Positions 1 through 12,200 of a stretch of 64,000 bases of DNA are shown here, piece by piece. The translations under genes and the position numbers were made by a program. The notes beneath the pieces were generated by a model. That model did no database searches. It worked only from the letters and a program-made list of their open reading frames with translations, and was not told the origin of the DNA. Position 1 is the first letter of the stretch. Each line of letters opens with the position of its first letter. The stretch is from NCBI GenBank assembly GCA_012295275.1, contig CM022679.1, forward strand, positions 23,538,002 through 23,602,001. The letters are read 5' to 3'. Source of the DNA: Chrysomallon squamiferum. Its lineage: Eukaryota; Mollusca; Gastropoda; Neomphalida; Peltospiridae.

Positions 1-292
1 TGACAGGTATATGTAAATTGAAACAAAATTTATTATAGAAGATAACTAATAAAGATTACAGTTTGCAAAACATTTTGATGCAGCAGGTTTTATCTTAACA
101 ATATAATCACAGAAGTTACATCTTGTTATTGTTACTGGTGTATTTTAAAGTTTTGTCAAACATTCATTCTGTGATTATTAAATTCAACAGGACTATTACG
201 TTCTATAAAACAGTCAAGAAATCATCTGTTACATTTGAATTCTAATATTTAAAATAAAGTAAGTTTCCTAAAAACTTTTTTTTTTTTTTCAG

Positions 293-1653
293 GATGCTCA
301 TTTCATCAGCTCTGAAGAGTGCATTATGGCAGGGCATTTTCAAAATAAATACAAAAATCCTTGCAAACTTTCTCGAGATGGCTACTTCGGTTCCAAATTT
401 GTTACTGTGGTTGTCACAGGTTTGAAAATATAACATGTTAGCATAAAAATTTATTTAATTGAAAATGCATTAAAAAGTAAGAAAGACTAGTCTAAAAAAA
501 AAATATCTAAATTAATTGAAACTGAAATTATTATTTGAATATTAAATAAAAATTTAAAAAATTAAAAAATGATGAAGAATGTTCTTCAGTAAATGTATTA
601 TTTATATATATTGTTAGAACTGTAAAACATTTCTTAATATTTTTGTGTTAATAGATGCTTAATACAGTATTTTGGATCTAAAATACAGAAAGCTCATTGC
701 ATTTATTATCAGTTATCTACCTTAACCCAAGATTTCTAATTTCTGTTTTTATTCAGTTTCATCCACATTTCACATAAAGAAAATTTTTACAATAATAAAA
801 TGTTAAATATCAGTTCAGAGTTTGTTTTCACAAACATTATTTTCTGCAAATAAAAATTTCCAAAAAAGTCACTTCTTTTCATCAGGTACGTAATCACAAT
901 TATTATTGTTATTCAAATTTATTTGGCACAAATATTCCTCTCTAATGTGACCTATTAGAAAATAATACTTTTTATTTCTTTGAATGACTTCAGGTGACAG
1001 TACTAACCAGATTCACTTTGAGGGTTATCAGGTAACAAACCAATGTATGGCTCTTGTCAATGATGAATGTCTTATTCCCACCAAAGATGTTCCAGAGCTG
1101 GGTTACATAAAGGAATCTAGTAATGAACAGTATGTCCCCGACGTCTTTTATAAGGTAAGTGGATTCTGTTGTTTTTTTTAAAAATAAATTCAGTATATAT
1201 CCCTGATGTTCTTTATATGGTTGGTTCCTTTTCTAAAAATGTACAATGGTATAAATTTGGCAGTTTGTTTGTACCTGGTAGCATTTGATGTCTTTATAAT
1301 AATATTTTGTTAAATATATAATAGTGGATTTTGTAAATGTACGTATATTTTTAGAACTTTCAAGAGTAATGTATTATTAGTGAGTGTACGTAAATATTTT
1401 CAGGCCCATTTTCAGGATTTACTTCCAATTGCAGATTGCTCTTTTGAGAAATAATAGTTTTTTTTATTCCTGTAATAATGTTAAATCATATCTTTAAAAA
1501 AAATTAAATTAAATCAAAAATTAAAACATAAGCTAAACAAATGATAATTATTAAAAAAAAATATGACTTTATCCCAAAGGAGTTATTGAAGTTGTTTAAA
1601 TGGGAAACATATTTTTTATTTAAATTTTCGTGACAACAAAATATTATTATTAT

Positions 1654-1688
<35 letters not shown>

Positions 1689-3333
1689 TACAACTATGAT
1701 GTTAAATTCATTATATATATTAAACTTCACTGTTTATTGTTAGGATAAGGATAATTATGGTAATGAGGTGACCCAGTTAGCGCGGCCTCTACCCGTGGAG
1801 TATCTGCTTGTTGACATCCCAGCAGCTTTTCCAGTAGAGCCCCAGTACACTTTCAAACACAACCCAGACGTAAAACCATTTCCTATTGAAAACAGAACAG
1901 ATCTGGGAGAAATACAGGCAAGTGTTGTAAATTAGAAACACATTTAGCAATTTCTTATCTCATTTTAACAGTCAATCTGTGCTTGTAAAGAAAAATATGA
2001 AAATTAATGACAACAATTCAATATTATAGATATACGCCTGGAAACATTTTGAGTCTTGATTATTTTTCTTTTATCATCATACAAATATTTTAAAAGAAAA
2101 AAAATATATATCTAAATGGTGATTTGAATTTTGCTATATTGGACAGGTATTAAAGTTTTAGAGCTTGAAAATGAACTGTATTTTTTAATTATTATGATTA
2201 TTTCACTTAATCAGCTGGGCTTGTAAATATTTAAGTGAGTAACCAGTCTTGTTAATATGTATATATATATTGCATATAAATAAGTGTAAAAAATAATAAT
2301 AAAAGTTAATCTTATCTTTCAGGACTTCAACTCTCTAGTTCAGTACATTGGATCTTTTCAGCCAAGTCAGTTTTTGGAATGCATGTCAGATTTTCATTTG
2401 TTGATCTTCCTAGCAACATGTGAAATGTTACCACTGAAGGTGATCAAATTCAAATCTATCTGTGTAAATGTTATATTTAAATAAAATAAATACCATTATA
2501 AATAATATTGTTTTCCAGCCATTTAATATTAAGCACTGATAGTTGAGATTATTTTGTTTGTTTAGTTCAGATATTTTAAGTATTTATAAAGGGTTTATTG
2601 ACATGTTTTACGTAAAATTAACAATGCCATGAGGAAATTATTATTACTGTTGTCATTTTGTTTTACCTGTTAACATATTTTCTTAAAATATATATGATAT
2701 TTAATTTGTTTGTTGTTGGGTTTTTCAAGACAAAAATGAATGTTCTGTTGGAAGCTGTGAAAACAAACTCTGAAAGTAAAGCTATGGAATTCAAAAAATC
2801 AGAGGAGTGGGCAACTGTTGAAGAAATGATTGCAGCTCATGGTAAAGAAAATAATAAAATTCAATTTATATGTCAGTTCCAGTATTTAACTAAACCTGAA
2901 TTCATTTAGTTTAGAAGTATTATTAGAGAGTTGAAATATTTTATTGCTGCTTCTTTTTCTGTTTTCATTTTATTTTATTTTATATTATTATTTTTATTTT
3001 TATTTTATTTATTTTATTTTATAATATTATTATTATTTTTATTTTATTTATTTATTTTTATTTTTATTTATTTTTTATTTTTTATTTTTTTGTATGTGTA
3101 TTAACAAAATATTATATAAAGCTGTAGTCTTTATTGACATAAATGTTAACACTTTGTTCCCTACTGTTTCAGCACCATCACCTACAGTGTCTCGACAAGC
3201 ATCATATGTGGGTCCTGGAGCTGCACCCCTGCCCCCTATTGGTCAGTCAAGTAGTTTGTGGACATGTTCACATTGCACTTTTCTCAATCAACCTGGCCAT
3301 AACGCTTGTGATATGTGCTCTCTGCCTCGTTAG
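293..3333 (+). CDS. NPLOC4: NPLOC4 (NPL4 homolog), C-terminal half, six coding exons; 5' part lies left of the window
   Basis: Coding exons are read at 293-419, 994-1154, 1744-1917, 2323-2439, 2730-2841 and 3173-3333 (TAG), giving 283 residues in one continuous frame. NPL4 pairs with UFD1 as a cofactor of the p97/VCP ATPase and presents ubiquitinated substrates for unfolding, for example in ER-associated degradation. Recognisable family blocks are FGSKFVT, HFEGYQV.NQCMALV, PELGYIKESS and EQYVPDVFYK from the Npl4 core (MPN-like) domain, then SDFHLLIFLATCEMLPL. The last exon encodes an NZF finger (W-x-C-x2-C-TF-x2-N ... C-x2-C, ending CSLPR) that binds ubiquitin. The human protein is about 600 residues, so roughly the second half is present. 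The intron at 1918-2322 begins GC instead of GT. Bases 1-292 are intron. Identification is confident; the exon edges are by eye. Confidence 0.93.
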
Positions 3334-3400
3334 CATGCAATATAAAGAACTGGATAAATTGGTTATTTTTTTAAACTCGGCTTTCAGTGTCAATAATGTG

Positions 3401-3406
3401 AATAAA
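3401..3406 (+). terminator. Candidate NPLOC4 poly(A) signal AATAAA
   Basis: This is the first canonical AATAAA after the NPLOC4 stop codon, about 70 nt downstream. Other A/T-rich hexamers follow, so a longer 3' UTR is possible. Confidence 0.4.
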
Positions 3407-4504
3407 ATTCACAATTTCTTCTCCTTTTCTTTTCATTTTTTATTTCTTACAAATGATGACCTATTATTTATCAGTCTTTTCTCCTTTTTTTTTAATTTTT
3501 TTTTTTATATTATTATTTCTTTTTTATGTTTATGTAGAACTAGTTTCATACTTAAAGGACTTCTTTGAAGATTTATTTGGTTTAGGTAATAATTATGTTG
3601 ATAACTGGCCATGTTTGTATGTAACCTATATTGTTATGTCACATGGTACAAGAAAACCTCAGTAATAGACTTTATATTTATTTGATCACATTTTGTACAT
3701 AACTCAAAGATCAGTAACACTGTAACTGCTTTAATATTCTCATTTTAAAAGATTATATGTACTCCAATTTAGTTACTGATTTTTCACTGTTAGAAAAATA
3801 ATGAAAAACAAAATCAATGTTTTAATTGGCTAATACACTGATAGCAATTCTTGCATCCTTATGTTTCTATTTGTAAACAATATTGTTATAAAGTCACTTT
3901 ATATATATTTAAATCCTTTTAACATTAACATTTTTGATTTGTGAAGTCAAATGTGGTCAGATAACAAGAAAACAATGAAGACAAAAAAGGAAAATAAAAA
4001 TTTTGCCCAACATTTATACAGAAATAAAATGTGTGTATACATTATCCCAGAAAATTTTGCAAACAGGTATGGCAATTGATATGATTTAAAGTTTCATATT
4101 AAATGCTGCTAAATTTATCACATAAATTTTATATCATTTATCAAAATTAGCAATTTATTGTTAGCATGAGAGAATATATGAAGAGTTTTTTGTGTTTATT
4201 ATTTTTCAATTATTTTTCATTGTTTATACATTAGCATTGATGTCTGAAAAATTATGACTGTTTTCGACTGATAGATGTATTTATAACTGAATTTCAGAAT
4301 AATAATTTTCAACATTTTTGCTGAATACCTATGGTAGAAAATTTTCTTTCTTTAAACAAAAATAAAATAGATGCATTTGTATATCAGGTAGGCTACATTT
4401 AAATATTTATTTCATTAAAAATACAATTACAGTTTTAAAAATAAAAGTGAAAGAAATGTGTACGTGGTTGAGAATAAAACATTGAATAAATTGATTGGTG
4501 TTTT

Positions 4505-4508
<4 letters not shown>

Positions 4509-4558
<50 letters not shown>
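4509..4558. repeat. (CT)n microsatellite
   Basis: An uninterrupted run of about 25 CT units. The short serine/leucine reading frame across it is a repeat artefact. Confidence 0.95.
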
Positions 4559-4561
<3 letters not shown>

Positions 4562-4788
4562 TGTCTCTGAGAGTATGTGTATATTATTTTCGAATACATG
4601 TACAGAGATTAAAGTTCTGATACCTCAGTATATCCATGATTACCTCACTTTGCAGCCAGTTAATCAAAGAATGAGCTTTGAGCTACTTTAAGTTATTTTA
4701 GAAAGTTAACATAATATTAATGTCTCACAACATAACCAGTTTGTCTTCAAAATCTGCAGTAAGTATACTCTCCTACCTCTATATATAT

Positions 4789-5109
4789 AGGGTCATTCAA
4801 AAGTCCCGCTATACTTTTATATTTTAATTAAATAAAAACGTCTTTACGTATTTAATAAATTTAGTCATGAACGTTCTGTAGACTGCTGCAATTTGTCCCA
4901 TAACAAAAAAATCCCTGTTCTGTTTTCTTGGGCTCCATAGACTTCAACGTGAGCAACTTCTTTTTCGAGACACATTGCCCACCTCTTCAAGCATTCCTTT
5001 TCAACTGTGGTCAGCATCTCCCTTGTAACAAGATTACAGGCATTCCTTGTACGTTCCTCTAACTCTTCAAAGTTCATTTAATTAAAACTTAAACGTTTTG
5101 AATGACCCT
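4789..5109 (-). mobile_element. Short non-autonomous mariner-like element (MITE) with 14-bp terminal inverted repeats
   Basis: The ends are a perfect 14-bp inverted repeat: AGGGTCATTCAAAA at 4789-4802 and its complement at 5096-5109. The left side is preceded by a run of TA, as expected for TA-targeting elements. The right flank reads TG, so the target duplication is not intact. The inside carries the end of a transposase frame on the minus strand. At about 321 bp it is far too short to be autonomous, so I read it as an internally deleted derivative. Confidence 0.7.
4865..5077 (-). pseudogene. C-terminal remnant of a mariner/Tc-type transposase
   Basis: The 70-residue frame starts FEELEERTRNAC and continues REMLTTVEKECLKRWAMCLE then VAHVEVY. 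This matches the end of mariner-like transposases, which carry 'EEL..RIR.A...I..EML.....E...R...C....GAHIEVY' in the helical tail after the DDE catalytic core. The catalytic part is absent and stops precede the first Met, so it cannot encode an active enzyme. It lies wholly between the two inverted repeats. Similarity is recalled from the family pattern, not searched. Confidence 0.6.
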
Positions 5110-5321
5110 GCATATACATATATGTATATAAAATTATAGTCCTTGATTATAGCAGATATATTTTGTACCATAGAGAATCGTTTTGGCACAGTTCTTGCAG
5201 TTTTTAGTGAATGGTGAGAAAGTATGTAGTATGTCATTTTGTTACTTTTGTTTTAATTACATCAATTTCTTTTCTCTTTTTTTTTCTTTTGTGTATGGGT
5301 GTGTGTGTGTCTATTTTTGGT

Positions 5322-5526
5322 TTAGTTAACTAATTTTTATTGAAAACAAAGTTCAACAATAAAATAACAATTTTTTTATTTTATTTTTGTCTATATTTTA
5401 GTTCAGTCAACTAATTTTTATTTAAAACAAAGTTCAACAATAAAATAACATTTTTTTTTTTATATATTTGTTTTAGTTTAGATAACTAATTTTTATTGAA
5501 AACAAAGTTCAACAATAAAACAACAT
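5322..5526. repeat. Three diverged tandem copies of a ~65-75-bp AT-rich unit
   Basis: The core ACTAATTTTTATTGAAAAC followed by AAAGTTCAACAATAAAA occurs three times (near 5328, 5409 and 5484), separated by T-rich spacers of varying length. No coding sense. Confidence 0.75.
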
Positions 5527-8500
5527 GCACGGATGGTGTCATTTTCTTAAAAAAAAAAAAAATTATTTATATTTTTTTATATTTTTTAAATTATATTTTG
5601 TTGAAATGTAGAACAGGAAATTACGTAACAGTTGCTTATGGTAACTGGGCGGCGCAAGCCTGAATGATGTAATGGTTAAGGCGTTAGAATATTTCGATCA
5701 CTTTAAAAGTTACTTATTTATTGAATCGTATGGAATTTTTCAGTTTCTTTTAAGGTTTTATACAATATGAATACAAAATGAAAATTAAAAAACTAAAAAT
5801 GAAAAAAGAAATGAAAGTATGTATACTCCTTGCTCACAATATCGTGGTACCTCAGTATATGTTTATATAAAATTACATTTACAAGAATAGATAAATATTC
5901 GGTCTAGCCATTAGGCTAATGCTTTCTTTTTCCTGCACAATGATCAACCATAATATCCTCTCTTTTCTTTAATCTTTAAATGCAGTATGTTTTGAACAGA
6001 CAGTATTGTATGTGTTTCTCTAACGTGTGCTAAATCTTCAGTAAAATATAAAGAAATGAACCTTATACCATCGTGCCAATAGTGCAGTCTATCATATTTT
6101 TTTAATCTCAATAATAATAATAATAATAATAAATAAAATATTTAAAACATAATTTAACACACACATACAAACTGGGGCGGATCTCTTATGAAAATAATAA
6201 CGCTTAAACTTCAGGGACCCTATTCCCAGTGGGGCCCCAGAACCAACTTTTGTCCACATTTCTTCAAAGTTACAATCAAAATCCATAGAAGAAGACTAAT
6301 TACCCAGACCTCGTTGTTGTTGTTGCTGCTGTTGCTGCTGCTGCTGGTGTGTGTGACTATTTAATGTCCTTCTCGCACATGTGAATTTTCATTGCATTTA
6401 TTAATACGTGTACAGAGTTAATTGTTTATTTTGACTTAACGATACAGCCTATACATTATTTATTTGTAATCATCCATCCGCCACTACATAATGTGGCGAA
6501 AGTACCAAACGTATCATAATATGGAATATCCCCTTGCGTAATCTTTCCTGCCACTTCTGCTATAAATTATTTTCACAACATTCTTACAAGCTGTAGAGTA
6601 TTGCTGAAAGTAAATGTATTTCTCGTTTCTTGTTTTTTTCATGAAACACAGAATGTAATTAAACCAAGTCACAAAAGATTTCTGGTGTTGGTGGTGGTGG
6701 GTGGTTGTTTGTTTAAACGATTATCGCTTTGTTAGCAAGCCGCCAAAACGAACGTGACAGTGAAATAAGAGCTCGAGCTAATTAGCATAGCTTTTGTTTT
6801 TTCGGTTGGCGTCTGCTACAGTTTCTGACTTGGTTCACATAAAAAGATTCCGAGGTGAGACAGATTAGATGGTTGTCACGCCTCAATAGAGACTATTAAA
6901 ACTATTACCGACAAATCAATAATAAAATATTTCTTCCATTTATAAGTGAATAAAATATATTTCAAACGGGTTTATAACTTAGATGTAATAATAATACGGA
7001 GCTGAATTTTATATAGATATAACTGATTTTAAATTTTATTCACTTATTTCTTTTTCTTATTTATTTATAATTCATTTCATCATGAAATTCATATGCCATT
7101 TACTAAGACAACACCTACATTTTTTAAATTAGAAAACTTGAAGAAAACTGCTATATCGTTTCAAGAACGAAGAAAATCCTAAGCGACTGATCGTCCATGC
7201 ATAACGAACGATCTTGTCTGCATTAAAATAAATAAATAAATAGATAAATAAATAAATAAAAGAGATGGAAAATTATAGATAAGTTCTAATAATAATAATA
7301 ATAATAATAGCTGTACGTTTTATTATGAAATTATTCGTACATTCTCTCTCTCTCATACATGCACTCATTCAAACACTACATACAAAAACAACAACAAACA
7401 AATAAAAAAATACGATCACATTCGGTTTGTCGTAACCCTGTAGCTAACAATAATTATATCTCTTTATCGTTAACTGTCTTAAAAATTAAGTGTCTGAAAC
7501 ACCTACGATATTTATTTGACTAATATTGATCTATCATATTGAAACTACAAAGTCAATGAAACACGACAGCTGTATTTATTGACCAGTAACAGCATGATAG
7601 AAAACAGAGCCTGACTTGAAGGATTCCAGAATTCTCGATCCAGTAGCTTTGCTTTATTTTGTTTAAATAAAACACGAATAAAGTTAAGTCATACCGAAAA
7701 CGTTATATATCTATATATATTTTTTATATTTTATTTTTCTCCACATATCATCGCTTAGCAAAGATTATTTTTTATAGTTTGTTATATCGTACGGCAGTCT
7801 GTATGTTTTCCCAATCCGTTCAGGAACACTTAGTCTCTACGGGCGCAGGACTGTGACAGGAGAACAAGATGAGGGCGGTCAACTGCTTTCCTAAATGCTG
7901 GCAGAATAGTGAAGAACATTTTAACAAAAAAGAACAAATTGACACTTGTGTTCCTTTTCTTTCTTTCTTTTGAATTTTTTATTTTATCTGTGTACAATTT
8001 CGGATGAATTCATTTGCCTCACTTAACCAAAAGCTCCCATACGCCCACGCTCAAATGAATCTTACAGGTCCTGCCTCGCATTAAATTGAGTTTTGGAATG
8101 AATGTGAACGATAAAGTCCCTTTTCTTTTTATAGTCTGAAAAAATATTTCATAGTATAATCCCTATGACAATGCACATAACAGAATAACAAAATTAACGC
8201 TGGTTCAGCACATTTTATTAATCACTTCTTTACGTTATCAGTCTTATGGATCGTCTATAATGATAATTATGTAAGAGTACATATCTCCAACAATTCATAA
8301 GCTACTATTATCGAACAGCAATCAAAGATTATTTTACATATGTGTTTTTAAGAACAGGACAGTAGGTATTTAGGGATTTCACAAAATATTCGTAAAAGAC
8401 TGACAGAAACAGCAGATTACGTACAGGGAGCTACATCCCGTTCTTCCAAATGAATTCTAGACATACAAACTGGGATGCAGACGTAAGCTCCCCAGGACAA

Positions 8501-8828
8501 AAGATTTCAAATGAAAAACAATAAAATAAAATAAATTAATAAGTAATGAGGCCACCACCATCAACAAGAAGAATAAGAGCAATAACAAATAAAACAACAA
8601 TATAAATATAAATATAAATATAAATATAAATATAAATAAAACAAACAAAAAGACAGAGGAGTCTTACGCACCTATCCTAGCATCTGAATGAATAATTTTG
8701 TAAAAAGCTTGACATCACCACCATAAAGAGTAAATAAATTAAGATAATAATTTTAAAAACTTAATGAAAAAATAATTCTTTGTTCAAATTTATTTCAGAT
8801 TATTGTGGTGATTTTAATTAAATTTTAA

Positions 8829-8829
8829 G

Positions 8830-8886
<57 letters not shown>

Positions 8887-8950
8887 TACTTCTTCCTTTT
8901 TTACAAATGTTTATTACTACTGTTGTTGTTGTTGTTGTTGTTGTTGTTGT
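8829..8950. repeat. (TTA)n followed by (TTG)n microsatellites
   Basis: TTA units run from about 8829 to 8886 and TTG units from about 8922 to 8950, just upstream of the hnRNP promoter region. Confidence 0.95.
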
Positions 8951-9067
8951 AGTTAAGTTATAGTTACAGGATAAGAACAGTTATAAAATTTTAGTCTCTT
9001 TCTTTGTCAACTAGATCAGGGGAAACTATTCAAACCAATGGTTGTAGAGACATTTAGGTGGGTACAT

Positions 9068-9216
9068 CACGTGCTATGATTTGGCCAATGAAATTATTTT
9101 GTGATTGAATCACGTGTGGTCTTTCTCTCGCACAAAGGCTTGATGTAGAAACGTGTGTTCCTAAACTTTTTTAAAATATCATTTGACAAAACATCTAACG
9201 CGTCGAGCGTATCACG
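9068..9216 (+). promoter_or_regulatory. Likely hnRNP core promoter and 5' UTR: two E-boxes around a CCAAT box
   Basis: CACGTG E-boxes occur at 9068-9073 and 9111-9116, both preceded by T, with CCAAT at 9085-9089 between them. A pyrimidine tract at about 9119-9129 (CTTTCTCTC) could be a TOP-like transcription start, which would suit an hnRNP mRNA. The motifs are seen directly; promoter function and start site are inferred from their position 100-150 bp before the start codon. Confidence 0.5.
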
Positions 9217-12200
9217 ATGACGGACACAGAATTCCAACAAGATACGACGTATCAGACATTTGAACAGAATGGAAAATTCGAAGGAGATGAATCTGAAATG
9301 GAAGGTCAGGAAACGACAGGACCTGGAGGCGACGCTGGCGATTCGGGCGAGAACGAAGATGACCGGTAAGTTCGTTAAAATCATGATGTTAACGTTTGAG
9401 AATAAAGTCGATAGTGGGTGAAACATACTGTTAGTGTGTTGAACGTTCTATATCTTTTTAACTTACTGTAACGATCTGTATCAAAATGTAATATTTAGTT
9501 TTCTTAGAGCACCGTTTCGTTGGTGAAAAAACAAAATGGCGGGCTTATCGCTTCAGCCATGTGCTAATAAAGAAAAGCACATCTGTTCACGTCGGTGACC
9601 TACTTTTTAAAAATCGTTTTTTAAACATGATCAATCCAGTCAGCTGGTATATATCTTGCATAGGAAAAAATAAATAAAGCATTACTGCAATACTGCATGT
9701 TATTAAGAGCGCTTTCTTCTTTTTATTAACCGTTAAGCAAATAGCGTTACAGAGCAGTAACTCAAACGAAAACTAGAGCATCAACCTCCCTGCATTGGAA
9801 TGTCCTTGAGAAGTTATCTGCGTTTGGCTGCTTATTAAGTTTAAGAACGATCTATATTGTAATGGTTATGGATGTTATTGGATGCTTACAAAATTAGGCC
9901 GGTTCAAACCGTTTTACGGATATAAATAAAGAAAACAGCGCGAAATGTAACAAAGGAAATTTTGCCCCTTGCGAACAGGACACAAACAAAAAAATGGCGT
10001 CCGTCCACGTTTAATCATGGTACATTGGAGTTAGTGATTTTCTTCTTCGTTGAAACATGAGTTTAAAATTCTAAAAGTATACTTCATAAAATTCAATAAA
10101 ATAAGAATAATTTTTAAAATCTGATGTTTCGTTTGTTGGTTTTAAATAAAATTCAGTTTTAAGAAAGATTTACTGGTGCAAAAACAAGAAATTTCTTAGT
10201 CAAACGTCAAATCAACCTACTTGCTGAACTAGAAAACAGATAATTTAATGTTTTGTGAGAGCATTTATAGATTAATAATGAAATATTTTGAAAAAAATTT
10301 TTTTTTTGTTAATTTGTTATTCTAAAATGACTTAAATGAAGTGGTGTTGGGAATAACTTAGGGATGGGTGTGATTGTATCGCCTAGTAATAACATTTAAT
10401 CTGCATGTCTTCCAGATACTCAATTGAAATAAAATATTGGAAGACTTGTATTAAATTCCTTTTGAAATGAATCTATTCTAATCAGTACTACATAGTAACC
10501 ACCTTTTACTATGAATTAAAACAGTATTTAATAAACATCTTTATAAAGGTTAATCCTTTAATTAGGCAAGTTGGCTGTAAAACTTGTTTTCTAAGCAGAT
10601 TTTGACTTGCTGCATTAATTTAACAAACTTCAGAAATGATAATGTATAAAATGGAAAGGGTTGATACTTATCAATGTTATTCTTTGGGTATTGCTTCAGA
10701 ACCTGTGTTAGTTAAAAATGTTTTGTCACAAGCATCTTTTGAAATGGTAAATTGTATACCTGATTTTTTTTTTAAAAATGACAAATTTATGAAGCTACTA
10801 GTGGCATGAATCCACTAACTCACTGGATTCAACTGAAAAGGTAAAACTATTGACAGCCGATGACCAATTCAGCATGACAACCAAGTAGTATGTTTTTGAA
10901 ATGTAATTTTTTTTTTTTTTTATGACTGAAAATTCATTGATTACTAAAATGTACAAAGGATAATGCATTTTTAAAGATATTGATATATATATATATTTTT
11001 TTTTTTTTTTTCCAGAAAATTATTTGTTGGTGGATTAAGTTGGGAAACTACTTCAAGTAAGTATTTAAAAAATGATTACACACATTGCTTCTTACATAGA
11101 GAAAGGTTTGATGCTGGTTTGTTAGTCAACTGAAATAGCTTGACATTAGAAACAAAAATTAATATTTCAGTTTTATGACTGATAAAAAATATAAATGCAC
11201 TGTAATTTTGATATTAAATACATTAACAGAAAAAAGTGGAAGAATAAAATATTTTAAACTACTTTTGCAGAAGACCTCAAAGATTATTTTGGAAAGTTTG
11301 GGGAAGTCACAAGCTGCACACTGAAGACAGACTTAGAAACAAAAAGGTCACGTGGATTTGGATTTGTTGTATTCAGTGATGTTGCTACGTTAGATAAAGT
11401 AAGTACTTGTTTTGTATACATAGGTATATCTTCAAATATAAATTTGAATGGTGTCAGATATAAAAAGGGACAGGTTGGGATACTGAAGTTGTGCATGTGT
11501 TTGCTGAAATGATTTAAGTAATGCTTATGTGTTGGCAATTTTCTGTTTTTGTGGGGAAAATGCTTATATCAGATACAAAAATCCAAATGAAAATATTGCT
11601 GTTGGAAAATTCCTGCAGCAGTTTGTAGATGATCAGTGATCTTTTTTCTTCTAAACCAGTAAAAATTGGAAGTGAATAAATCCCCAACTATGGTTGCATT
11701 TAGGGACACAAGTAAACAAGCAGTTGTTGCAGACATGTAACTTTGCAAACACATGCCAAATGGAGTGTTGTAGGTGCATTTCAGTTTCTGATCCTGTTTT
11801 TATATTTTAAGAAATTGTTTAGCATTTTTTTTTTTTTTTTTTTTCTCCAGGTGCTAGAAGTTAAAGATCACAAATTACATGGAAGAAATATAGACCCCAA
11901 AAGAGCCAACCCAAGAGTTGGTATCAAAAAAATATTTGTTGGAAGATTAGACCCAGCTTGCTCTGAAGATGACATCAGAAAATACTTTGAAGCTTTTGGA
12001 AAGGTAAATGTTTTTCCTGAACATGGTTAACATATTAAATACAATTCATTAACATTGTCAGTACAAAAACATAGGACAACTGCCACCTGTACAGTTTACT
12101 TTATCAACTGTACCGTACAAAGCAACATTAATTGAAACCATCCTTTTACCCCACAAGACTGAATTTATGGAAAGTAAAAAATGCTCTACATACATAAACT

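Larger units (their letters stand above)
3334..9060. other. Intergenic region between NPLOC4 and the hnRNP gene
   Basis: No conserved coding exon was recognised. The region holds the NPLOC4 3' UTR, a (CT)n tract, a small mariner-like element, a diverged tandem repeat, and (TAA)n and (TTG)n tracts. A patch near 6680-6860 is less AT-rich and contains a TAATTAG homeodomain-type site. It could be regulatory, but nothing proves that. Confidence 0.6.

Noticed and set aside
5640-5700. Possible tRNA gene (ATGGTTAAGGCGTTAG resembles a D-arm region)
   Set aside because: No acceptor stem, anticodon loop or B-box could be built; at most a decayed tRNA-derived fragment.
6092-6286. 64-codon minus-strand frame
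   Set aside because: Short, no family resemblance, and it runs into (AAT)n; not supported as a gene.
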